Below, piece by piece: positions 1 through 7,158 of a stretch of 64,000 nucleotides of DNA. Under the pieces are notes generated by a model. The model worked only from the letters and a program-made list of their open reading frames with translations, was not told the origin of the DNA and ran no database searches. Every line of letters begins with the position of its first letter. Position 1 is the first letter of the stretch. The stretch comes from Franzmannia qiaohouensis. GTDB lineage: Bacteria; Pseudomonadota; Gammaproteobacteria; Pseudomonadales; Halomonadaceae. The stretch covers positions 243,806 through 307,805 of the forward strand of contig NZ_JARWAM010000006.1 in the NCBI RefSeq assembly GCF_031451695.1, read 5' to 3'. The position numbers were made by a program, and so were the translations under genes.

Positions 1-399
1 CTTTTCATCTTTGCTGGGTTTGTAGTTCAGTTTAATATCGGTATTTGATATGAATATCAAATCATGAGTGTAGCTTTGGCACTTTGGAGCTGTATCTTTT
101 ATTAGGTCGTATCCAACTTCAAGCATCTTCGCAACAGCTTCGGCAAATCGTTCGTTTATAGTCCAGACAGCGCCTGAAAGTTTCTTAGCCTGATAAGAAT
201 GGATTTCTTCTATTTTTTCCCGGCAATCCGATCTGTAGCAGAAGAGGAAGTCATCATGGTGTTCAATGCACAGGAAGAACTCTCTCCCCTTGAAACGGTC
301 ATAATCATTAAGCAGCAAGTACAATGCGCAATTTCGCTGAAACTCGAAGCCCAATATAGCATCTACACCTGCGTTTGCTGCCTTTTTTGTTTTGGTCAA
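1..399 (-). CDS. Cap4-like (DUF4297-type) dsDNA nuclease domain protein, partial, integron cassette
   Basis: An open frame runs without a stop from a TTG at 399 to the window edge, so only the first 133 residues are visible. The TTG is preceded by GGAAGGTGAAGCT, a good ribosome binding site. The N-terminus carries the pattern G-F-E-F-Q (17-21), A-L-Y-L-L-L, then I-E-H-H-D-D (45-50) and S-Y-Q-A-K-K (68-73) followed by a Trp. This order of FxxQ, an acidic E..D strand and QxK is what I know from the PD-(D/E)xK-type dsDNA nuclease domain (DUF4297) at the N-terminus of Cap4 and related anti-phage effectors. It lies just downstream of an attC site, in the same orientation as the other cassette genes. 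The C-terminal sensor or partner domain is outside the window, so the class is an inference. Low GC compared with the core genes. Confidence 0.6.
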   Translation of the reverse strand, partial: MTKTKKAANAGVDAILGFEFQRNCALYLLLNDYDRFKGREFFLCIEHHDDFLFCYRSDCREKIEEIHSYQAKKLSGAVWTINERFAEAVAKMLEVGYDLIKDTAPKCQSYTHDLIFISNTDIKLNYKPSKDEK

Positions 400-455
400 A
401 GCTTCACCTTCCAAAAGCAGAATACTTGAAATTACTTTAGCCCTATACGCCTACT

Positions 456-532
456 CATAACGCCCGGCTCTCTCGCCGGTTTGGAGCCGCGAAGCGGCGG
501 ACAATCGGTCGCCGTGCAGCCGATTGTTATGC
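456..532 (-). repeat. integron attC site A (3' end of the ABC-type operon cassette)
   Basis: Read on the minus strand it starts with GCATAAC and ends with GTTATG, the RYYYAAC/GTTRRRY-like boxes of an attC. Between them are imperfect inverted arms (CAATCGG / CCGATTG and CCGCCGC / GCGGC) that can fold into a stem with bulges. It lies between the stop of the ATPase gene and the start of the Cap4-like gene. Confidence 0.75.
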
Positions 533-606
533 CAAGATCGCTGAATCCCACTGTAAGCAAAATAGCTGTTCTGAAGACAGCACAGTGCTGGACTGGAAGA
601 CAGTCT

Positions 607-2550
607 TCAGGGCCATTCTTCCGGGACCAAAGCCGGTGGTTTAGTCCATGGTTGTTCAACAAGCGAGTCTTGAAACCATTTCTCGCGAAGGTTTGCGTGC
701 TCAGTGACAATCAGTTGGAAACCTGGGGCATCCTCCTGCGTAAATTTGAGCAACAGTTCAAACAATCGTCGGACTGCATCCAGATCTGCATCAGACTCTG
801 TCTTTTGAACTGATCCATCGGCATCTTGATAGACCTGTTCGGACGGGAAATAGACTTGGGTTGGCTGATCGATCAGTAGGAATTGCGGGATAGGCCGATT
901 GTTCTTGACTGCAAACAAATGGAGAGCAAGTAGTGCCGACAGGTGATAAGCCAAATGGTTCTCGCCACCACCGGTTCTATTCATCGGAACCGAGCGTTCA
1001 AGACGGTCGAAAACTATCGTAATGTTCGCTAAGTCGAATCGTGCCGGGTACTCATGAAACTCCGCCTCAAACTGTCGAATGTAGTGCGTTAGCTGCGATG
1101 AAATGATGTTCAATATCGACATCAACCTCTCGTTGCTGTCGTCAGCACCGATCCGCTCTTCTAAGCCTTCAACCCTTAGCTTGAGGCGGCGGTTTTCTGC
1201 CTCAAGCCTATCAAGCTCTTCATTCGGGGCAAGGTTCTCTAAAAAAAGGCTGATGCGGCCGACCACGCGCGCAGCAGCATTGTTACGATCGCCCATCTGA
1301 GCAATCACTTCGTCAGCCGCGATCGCTGCGGCCATCTCAGCTTCTTTTTCTTTAATAGCACCAGCAATTTCCTGAGCATTACCTTCGAGGTCAGATAAGT
1401 AGGCATCTAGCTTGGGACGCTGACTGGTAGCAATTCGCAGCTCGGTGTCAAGTGATTGGAGCTCATGTAGAAGAACCGTAGCGATAGGTGTTTCTAATTC
1501 AAGGTTTCGCTCACTAAATGGCCACTGCCATTCACCAGTTTCTGAATCCCTGGGAAGCGCCTTGATTGAAGCCAACCGCTCCAATTGCTCGGTGGCTTCA
1601 CTCTCGTAGCCACCGGCACGTTTGGAGAATTGTCGTGCAGCGTCAATCCTGGCCTGTGCTTTGCGGCGATCCTTTCTCAGCTGGCTAAGTTCCTCTTCAA
1701 TACGCGAAACCCTGTTGCCATCATCTTCTGGAATCTTCTCGGGTTTCCAAGAGAGGGCACTTCTCAAAGCTTCGATAATCCCGCCTTCATTAGTGTCAAC
1801 ATCGATGCTGGCAACCACTCCAACCGCCCTAGCCTCCGAGTAAAGACCAATTGCCTTCTCCTGTGCCGTGTCAACAGTATCACGTGCTTGTTGCAGCATT
1901 TTTGAATTGATCTTAAGGTCCCGCTTTGCAACACGCAGCTTGGATTCAAGTTTGTACCTATCCTCCGATGATACCCCGAGAAGAATTGGTAATGTGTCGC
2001 GGATAGTCTGTGCAGGGTTATACTCGTCTTGGCGATAGTTGAAAAGCTGATCCTTGTTGGCTACTAAACCCTGCTTCTGGAAAAGGTAATAGAACGTGTG
2101 TTTAATGTGCGCTTCGTATCTATCCCGGCTGTGCTCAATAGCAACATCGGTACGGTTTTCGGGAATTCCAAGAAGCCGTGAGAGAAGTGCGGTTACTGCT
2201 TCGTCGTTCGAGTTTATTACTAACTCTTTGAATGGTGGGGCCTGCAGATTTGTGCCCCTGCGAAGCATTGTTGTACTGCAACTTGCCCCACCACTAGGTG
2301 GAGTTGTCTTCGCAACTAGAACTTGTTCACGGTCGAACTGATAGATGACAGCGTACCATGCAACCTTGTCGCGGATGATACCTTCCGGGACATTGAACGT
2401 GGATCGGCCCATGCAATATTCAATGATATCAGAGAGGGCCGACTTACCGGTGGAAGACCTCCCAGTAATGACATTGAGGCCATCAACCTTGAACTGCAGA
2501 TCACGGCGCTTTCCTTCATGACTGTATATGTGGATAGACTTAATCTTCAT
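607..2550 (-). CDS. DUF3732-type SMC/RecN-like ABC ATPase, third gene of an ABC-three-component-type operon
   Basis: 647-residue ATPase. The Walker A motif GRSSTGKS is at 30-37; the middle (roughly 215-520) is rich in Glu, Arg, Leu and Lys and should form long coiled coils; a Walker-B-like LLIDQP is near the C-terminus, followed by a conserved-looking IVTEH. This is the layout of SMC/RecN-like ATPases, and the sequence resembles the DUF3732 family used as the ATPase of ABC-three-component (ABC-3C) conflict systems. The start at 2550 overlaps the upstream gene by ATGA; the frame remains open further upstream but that lies inside the neighbour. All three genes sit in one integron cassette bounded by attC sites. 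The defence role is inferred from family and context. Confidence 0.75.
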   Translation of the reverse strand: MKIKSIHIYSHEGKRRDLQFKVDGLNVITGRSSTGKSALSDIIEYCMGRSTFNVPEGIIRDKVAWYAVIYQFDREQVLVAKTTPPSGGASCSTTMLRRGTNLQAPPFKELVINSNDEAVTALLSRLLGIPENRTDVAIEHSRDRYEAHIKHTFYYLFQKQGLVANKDQLFNYRQDEYNPAQTIRDTLPILLGVSSEDRYKLESKLRVAKRDLKINSKMLQQARDTVDTAQEKAIGLYSEARAVGVVASIDVDTNEGGIIEALRSALSWKPEKIPEDDGNRVSRIEEELSQLRKDRRKAQARIDAARQFSKRAGGYESEATEQLERLASIKALPRDSETGEWQWPFSERNLELETPIATVLLHELQSLDTELRIATSQRPKLDAYLSDLEGNAQEIAGAIKEKEAEMAAAIAADEVIAQMGDRNNAAARVVGRISLFLENLAPNEELDRLEAENRRLKLRVEGLEERIGADDSNERLMSILNIISSQLTHYIRQFEAEFHEYPARFDLANITIVFDRLERSVPMNRTGGGENHLAYHLSALLALHLFAVKNNRPIPQFLLIDQPTQVYFPSEQVYQDADGSVQKTESDADLDAVRRLFELLLKFTQEDAPGFQLIVTEHANLREKWFQDSLVEQPWTKPPALVPEEWP

Positions 2551-3035
2551 GGGCGTATTCCAAAAGCCGTATAAACTGTTACTCGGTCGGCGATACGCGC
2601 GAACTCCTTCCCGAGGTAGCGCGCCACGCGCTGGCAAGACTTTGTTTCCTGTGTTCCCGTTACTGACTTTTTAACTTTGCCTGAAACCGTCTGAAGGCGC
2701 CCATCAGCTGATAGCGAGATACAGCCTCGTTCCATCAATAAGTCGAAGCCTTCGAACGCGTACGGGATCATCGTTGTGGCCCTGTCGGAAAAGCCCACCT
2801 GAATTTTTGGGTTTTTCTCCATAATTTTCAGGAGGTAGCTCCGAGAACCGGCAGCGATTACTTCGCGCGAATCCTTTTGCAGGCAAAGTGGAAGAACAAG
2901 TAAGCTCAGTGAGAAGGGCATACCGCGGGGATCTTCCTCCTCGTAACCCTGCAGGGCGCGAAACAGGATCAGGCCGCAGAAGGCAGGATTGAACAGGGTC
3001 CGTATTTCGAATGGGCGTTGTTCCCAGCGTTTCAC
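2547..3035 (-). CDS. middle component of ABC-three-component-type operon
   Basis: 162 residues, starting MKRWEQRPFEIRTLFNPAFC and rich in hydrophobic strands around PFSLSLLVLPLCL. The small size, the place between a nuclease-like effector gene and an SMC-like ATPase gene, and the 4-nt overlaps (ATGA) at both ends match the short middle component of ABC-3C systems, which often begins with a W..R..E....FNPAF-like motif. It has no catalytic motif that I can see and probably bridges the ATPase and the effector. Translational coupling on both sides implies fixed stoichiometry. An alternative is simply a small unknown partner protein. Confidence 0.65.
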   Translation of the reverse strand: MKRWEQRPFEIRTLFNPAFCGLILFRALQGYEEEDPRGMPFSLSLLVLPLCLQKDSREVIAAGSRSYLLKIMEKNPKIQVGFSDRATTMIPYAFEGFDLLMERGCISLSADGRLQTVSGKVKKSVTGTQETKSCQRVARYLGKEFARIADRVTVYTAFGIRP

Positions 3036-4255
3036 TTCGATACCTCAAGGGCCATGTTAAGGCGGTCAAGGAAACAAGGATGCCAATAGACCCTGGGTTC
3101 AGGTGTGCCATCAGCCAGTATGTGAAAAGAGCCTCGGGTGACATATGGCTCGGTCACCCTTGCACGGATGCGTAAAGATTCTATGTTCCCACTCTGCATG
3201 TCCGCCCAGTTATAAAGCTCTTTGCCGGCTTGTTGAAGAATCTCCTCGGCGGCGGTCTCATCCAGACCTTCGAATACGACGTCCCTGTAGCGACTCCATT
3301 CATCAACAAGACGGTCTTCGTAGTCTTCGATTTCTCCTTCCAACATTAGGTTTTCACGTGCCCACTCTGATCGTTGCTCGAACGCCCGATAGTAATCCAA
3401 GATAGCATTTCGGATTCGGTTGGAGGACACCCCAATCTCACGTAGTTGCACGACGAAGTTACGAGGATCTTCTTCAGTATCGATCTCACCTTCAGGCTTA
3501 ATCCCGCGAAAAGTGATAGGAAGATTGTCCGACCTGTATTCCTCGGAAATGGCGTAGAGTTTGTCCGACACTTCGAACCCAAATATCTCTTCGTCCCGAC
3601 TGCATGTCAGCTGCTTAATAACCTCGTCGTTCCACCACCCCTCAAGCCTCTCGAACACCGCATTCCGGTGCTCACGTCTGATAACGCGCAAATGTTTTTC
3701 TTTAATGATTTCCGGGATGTCCTCAATCCGGGGACTACTATCGAGAATCAAAATACGATCTAAAAAATCCTGCTTTTCCGTGAGCGTCAGTTCGTTGAAT
3801 TCATTAGCAATAGATTGAATAGAGACAGCCTTAGACTTGTTGAGGGCTTCTTCAGCCTGCTCAAGTAATGTCTTACCCTCATTGCCACTGCTACTCCAAT
3901 CTGGCAGGAATCCCCTAAGGAATGATGTATCGGATACCTTGCTCGTCGTTAATAAGAAAAATCGCAGATTACATGCGCTACCACCATCACGCTTGTACCG
4001 TGCCAACCAAATGCGAATAGACTTCCAAAAGTCTATTGACAAGTCGGTTAAACGGTCACCAGCAGCCTTGTGCTTGAGCGATGCAAGGGACTTGATACCA
4101 TCCTTGTCAACGAAATCTAGATCGTCGTCTTTTTCCAGTAAAACAGCGGTGGCCTCCGGCAAATCTAGCAAGCGGAGAAGTGCGAGGCGTGGCTGATAGA
4201 TGTATCCTAAGCCCTGTTCGCTGGCTGCGTATTTGTCGGAAACGGAGTCTGTCAT
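3032..4255 (-). CDS. effector component of ABC-three-component-type operon with nuclease-like N-terminus
   Basis: 407 residues, first gene of the operon. The N-terminus shows Y-x-Y-Q (18-21), A-L-L-R-L-L, then LLEKDDDLDF, followed by S-L-K-H-K and F-W-K-S; this E...D...xxK order recalls the DUF4297/Cap4-type restriction-endonuclease-like fold, and the same plan is seen in the partial gene at 1-399. The remainder is charged and has no motif I can name, probably the shared C-terminal domain that contacts the ATPase. The start at 4255 has GGAT nine bases upstream. The gene overlaps the next by ATGA. Nuclease activity is inferred, not shown. Confidence 0.65.
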   Translation of the reverse strand: MTDSVSDKYAASEQGLGYIYQPRLALLRLLDLPEATAVLLEKDDDLDFVDKDGIKSLASLKHKAAGDRLTDLSIDFWKSIRIWLARYKRDGGSACNLRFFLLTTSKVSDTSFLRGFLPDWSSSGNEGKTLLEQAEEALNKSKAVSIQSIANEFNELTLTEKQDFLDRILILDSSPRIEDIPEIIKEKHLRVIRREHRNAVFERLEGWWNDEVIKQLTCSRDEEIFGFEVSDKLYAISEEYRSDNLPITFRGIKPEGEIDTEEDPRNFVVQLREIGVSSNRIRNAILDYYRAFEQRSEWARENLMLEGEIEDYEDRLVDEWSRYRDVVFEGLDETAAEEILQQAGKELYNWADMQSGNIESLRIRARVTEPYVTRGSFHILADGTPEPRVYWHPCFLDRLNMALEVSK

Positions 4256-4347
4256 GGCATATCCAATAGATACCTGATTACGGCTTCAATGTTGTGACCT
4301 AACACAGCATCTGGAAATTTCAACTTCACGAACTTTCTTCATGCTAC

Positions 4348-4371
4348 GCCGCTGTAGAGCACTACAGCGGC
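4348..4371. repeat. perfect 10-bp hairpin at the 5' edge of the ABC-type operon cassette
   Basis: GCCGCTGTAG and CTACAGCGGC are separated by AGCA. The hairpin directly follows the GTTATGC box of attC B on the minus strand and lies about 95 bases before the first gene of the operon. There is no T-run, so it is not a standard terminator. It could be an operator, an mRNA 5' stem, or part of the recombination site. Confidence 0.6.
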
Positions 4372-4446
4372 ATAACCGGCACGGCTCAGGCGCCCGGGAA
4401 AGTGGCCGCGCCGCTTTCCCGGGTCGCTTGGAGCCGATGGTTAGGC
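4370..4446 (-). repeat. integron attC site B
   Basis: On the minus strand it begins GGCCTAAC and ends GGTTATGC. The arms pair well: AACC with GGTT, CGGCTC with GAGCCG, and CCCGGGAAAG with CTTTCCCGGG, with unpaired bases on one side only, as in functional attC hairpins. It is at the 3' end of the 165-residue gene cassette. Confidence 0.8.
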
Positions 4447-4454
4447 CTTTGCGA

Positions 4455-4952
4455 TTAGACGGCAAGGGGAGGTTGCCCCCCGTATGCTTCCAGCAACTTC
4501 TGCAACTGTTCGTTTTCCTTGAGATTTCTCGCAAACGCTTCTAGCTGCTGACGCTTTGTAAGCTCGTTCCACTTGGGCTTCTTCTTGGCATGACTGACAA
4601 AGAACTCCCAAAGGCGCTGATACGCGTGTTCAGCGAACTGTATCTTCTGAACTTCAATAAGGTCCGGTGCGTTCGGGAATGTAAGAAGCCGGTATTGCGC
4701 TGGACCGATGCGTTCGAAAATTGGGTGTCGTACCTTCCCCTCTTCATCACCCGCGTTAATGCAGAAGTTATTGATTGTCCTAGTTACGGTCGCCTCGCCC
4801 TCGGCACCCATGTTGCGGTCGGTCTTTAGTAGCGATGCCACCACAGCGTCGATTTCCGCGACACCATTTGGGCGCTTCAGAAAAACTCCAACGATATCGT
4901 CAAGCCACGTACGCTTCAGAGGAAGGAGCTGTAAAAGTTCATCGTCGTTCAT
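4455..4952 (-). CDS. hypothetical cassette protein, 165 aa
   Basis: Starts MNDDELLQLLPLKRTWLDD and has no signal peptide or membrane segment. It is mostly helical in appearance, with a Lys/Glu-rich C-terminal third (HAKKKPKWNELTKRQQLEAF). I do not recognise the family. It fills one cassette exactly, between attC sites B and C, and uses the same low-GC codon style as its neighbours. Its size and charge would suit a DNA-associated or regulatory protein, but nothing in the sequence proves this. It is likely to depend on a distant promoter, since only 14 bases separate its start from the preceding attC. Confidence 0.75.
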   Translation of the reverse strand: MNDDELLQLLPLKRTWLDDIVGVFLKRPNGVAEIDAVVASLLKTDRNMGAEGEATVTRTINNFCINAGDEEGKVRHPIFERIGPAQYRLLTFPNAPDLIEVQKIQFAEHAYQRLWEFFVSHAKKKPKWNELTKRQQLEAFARNLKENEQLQKLLEAYGGQPPLAV

Positions 4953-4966
4953 CTATACTCCTGTAA

Positions 4967-5014
4967 GCCTAACGCCGCATTCAGCGGCTTGTCCGCTGCA
5001 ATGCTTTGTTAGCA
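4967..5014 (-). repeat. integron attC site C (short)
   Basis: On the minus strand it begins TGCTAAC and ends GTTAGGC with arms CATTGCAGCGG / CCGCTGAATG around ACAAG. At about 48 bases it is a short attC. It lies at the 3' end of the LysE cassette. Confidence 0.8.
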
Positions 5015-5020
5015 ATTATT

Positions 5021-5654
5021 CTAAGGCTTTAAAAAAGCCAACTTTGCACCAAAACCAATAAAAACGACCCCAGTTACTGACTTTAACCACTTAGTGAAGC
5101 CAACGCTACTTGCAAGCCCTCTCAATTTAGACAGCAATAAGACCATGGCAGAAAACCAAACTAAATTGATAGCTGCATGTGCAGAAACTAAAAAGTATGC
5201 TTGAGAAGCACTCTCGCCAATGGATAAGAACTGTGGAAAAGCCGCTAAGTAAAACATAGATACTTTGGGGTTCAACACGTTAGTGAGAAATCCTTCAACG
5301 AATGCTCCGCGAATGGATATGACCTTTTTACTTTCTTGAACAGATGCCACTGGCACACTTTGCCTCGCTTTCCAAACAGACAATAGAGACTTAGCCCCTA
5401 TCCAAAAAAGATAACCGGCCCCCAACAGTTTGAAAACAAGAAACGCGTGAGCTGACTGCACGAGAAGAACCGATATACCCAATATGGACAAAGTCCCATG
5501 AACATAAAATGCCGCAACAAATCCCCATACATTAGCAAATCCAGCCTTACGCCCAGATATGGGTACAGTCTTAGCCACCAACACCATTTGGGCCTGGTGA
5601 AATCACTAGTAAAGTTGCCACAAAAATAAAAGTCAGTAGATTCACGATATCCAT
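5021..5654 (-). pseudogene. LysE/RhtB-family amino acid exporter, frameshifted near the N-terminus
   Basis: From the ATG at 5654 (AGG-like site upstream) the frame reads MDIVNLLTFIFVATLLVISPGPN and then stops after GVGG. The downstream frame, open from 5587 to 5021, begins MVLVAKTVPISGRKAG. Together they give the classical LysE/RhtB signature ...ISPGPN-MVLV...GRKAG, so two bases are missing (or one is extra) at about 5585-5590 in CCAAATGGTG, where CCAAATATGGTG would restore the frame. The downstream part has about five membrane segments and would lack the first one if translated alone. Either a recent inactivating deletion or a sequencing error. The family exports amino acids or related metabolites through the inner membrane. 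Confidence 0.75.
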
Positions 5655-5687
5655 TTTTCTTTACCTATTGGTTGAATGACACAGCCA

Positions 5688-5772
5688 GCTAAGCTCAGCA
5701 TCACCGGCAGCAAAAAGCAGAGCGAGGAACGAGCGACGCTTTTTGCTGTCCGAGTGCATGTGTTGGTTAGCT
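5688..5772 (-). repeat. integron attC site D (degenerate GTT box)
   Basis: On the minus strand it starts AGCTAACC and ends GCTTAGC, where the expected GTTAGC has one extra C. The internal arms GCAAAAAGC / GCTTTTTGC and CAGC / GCTG are clear. The stop codon of the next gene (5767-5769) lies inside the first box. The altered crossover box may lower excision of the LysE cassette. Confidence 0.65.
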
Positions 5773-7071
5773 CCTGTTTTGAGTTCTAATGACCTCATTC
5801 ATTTTGGCCAGCATTTTTCTTTGCTCCTCAAGTGGAAGGTCATTAAAGTCCGGCACATTGCAACCAACTATCTTAATTGGGCCTTCACTCGTGAAGACAT
5901 ATCCGCCGTCACCTTCGATCTCCAATAAACGGAAACTACTCCCACATGATCTGCAAAAGAGATCGCTCGTATTGTGGGGAGGTTTCCAGTTGCGCGTTTG
6001 CCCACACCGACAGGTCAATGGCAACGATTGTTCCGATCCGATCAGACCGGACTTTACAAAGAAGTAGTATTCGCAGTTCCTTGACGCCAATGCTTGCTTC
6101 TGTGCGTTACTGATGTCTTCGAGCGCCTGCCGCAGAGGGTCTGCTGCATCCGGCACCAAGATCCCCTGCAATGCTCTTACGAGGCACGGCAAATACACGT
6201 CACTAAGCAACTGGATAATCGCATCAAGCATCTCATACTTAAGTTCACTGAAGTTTTCGGTGCTAGGCAGATACGGACCTTGATCGTCTCCGAAAATGAC
6301 CTCGCTCTCCTGACCAGAGGTAAAGAACGTTGATACATAGCCAATGTGCGTAAACTCCGATGAGAACTTGAACAGGTTCTTAAGGGTGTCGGAAAGATTG
6401 GGGTTGCTGGCTGGACCGACTATCCCAAGGATGTAATCTACCTTATTGGCGAAGGTCGGCTGTTGACACCTCGTGATCGCTGAGTTCTTCCATTGCGAAA
6501 ACGAGAGCTGGCGGAACTCGTTCAACGTGTCTTCCACCTCTTGGTTGAAAAGTGCTTGGCGAATCGATCGCGTCGCGAACCTGTCAAAGCTATTGAGCGA
6601 TACCAAAACATGGTAGTTCAGCTCCTCAGCCTCAAGCTTCAGCATTTGATACCCATCAGATACGAGGCTGTCGACAAGCTGACGCGTTGTGGTCGCCAAC
6701 TCATTGTAGTCATCGAAACTTCTTCGTAATTGGCCAACAGTATCAACCGTCACACCATTCCGGTCATCGGGGGAGGCTTGTTGGACGAACTTTCGAAGGA
6801 TAGAAAGGCTATTCCGAAGAATCGTGGGAATGACTGCCGTAAACGGCGCTTTCGCTTCCCCGTGTTGGTATTCAGCGGCGAGGCGACTCTCATTCGAGAA
6901 TTCGGCAGCAACGGTCTCCAAAATGCCTACAAGTTGTGAAAGCGATTCCTCAAGACTCCGGTTGAGATGCCCAATATTGTTGCACAGAACCTCGTAATTG
7001 CTGAGGGCAGCGGCACTTTTACGTTCCGACAGGTTCTTGCTGATGGCCTTAAGTATATCGTTTGCGTCCAT
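5767..7071 (-). CDS. hypothetical cassette protein with C-terminal zinc-ribbon-like Cys cluster, 434 aa
   Basis: The start at 7071 (GGAAA upstream, MDANDILKAIS) is preferred because the longer frame to 7128 runs through the attC. The first 350 residues look all-helical, with no signal peptide or membrane span. Near the C-terminus CRCGQ is followed 20 or so residues later by CRSCGSSF, a C-x-C...C-x2-C arrangement that could bind zinc. I do not recognise the family. It occupies one cassette between attC sites D and E. A nucleic-acid-binding or defence role is possible given the neighbours, but this is only context. Confidence 0.75.
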   Translation of the reverse strand: MDANDILKAISKNLSERKSAAALSNYEVLCNNIGHLNRSLEESLSQLVGILETVAAEFSNESRLAAEYQHGEAKAPFTAVIPTILRNSLSILRKFVQQASPDDRNGVTVDTVGQLRRSFDDYNELATTTRQLVDSLVSDGYQMLKLEAEELNYHVLVSLNSFDRFATRSIRQALFNQEVEDTLNEFRQLSFSQWKNSAITRCQQPTFANKVDYILGIVGPASNPNLSDTLKNLFKFSSEFTHIGYVSTFFTSGQESEVIFGDDQGPYLPSTENFSELKYEMLDAIIQLLSDVYLPCLVRALQGILVPDAADPLRQALEDISNAQKQALASRNCEYYFFVKSGLIGSEQSLPLTCRCGQTRNWKPPHNTSDLFCRSCGSSFRLLEIEGDGGYVFTSEGPIKIVGCNVPDFNDLPLEEQRKMLAKMNEVIRTQNRS

Positions 7072-7083
7072 TTGAGTTTCCTG

Positions 7084-7155
7084 AGCTAACGCCGCGCTCT
7101 GCGGTAATTTGGGAGCGCCAGCGACCAAATTTTCCGTAGCAGCGCCTTGTTATGT
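7084..7155 (-). repeat. integron attC site E
   Basis: On the minus strand ACATAACAAGGCGCT ... AGCGCGGCGTTAGCT, with further arms around CGGAAAATTTGG / CCCAAATTACCG. Both boxes match the attC consensus and the arms leave one-sided bulges. It is at the 3' end of the PIN-like gene cassette. Confidence 0.8.
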
Positions 7156-7158
7156 GCT

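Noticed and set aside
199..429. 76-codon plus-strand frame at the left end
   Set aside because: Opposite the Cap4-like coding frame, which has a ribosome site and family motifs; the plus-strand product has none.
4290..4302. Extra attC-like GTTAGGT box in the leader of the ABC-type operon
   Set aside because: No matching partner box or pairing arms; attC B already closes well at 4370.
4286..4544. Small frames on both strands over attC B
   Set aside because: They overlap the recombination site and the start of the operon, with no ribosome site.
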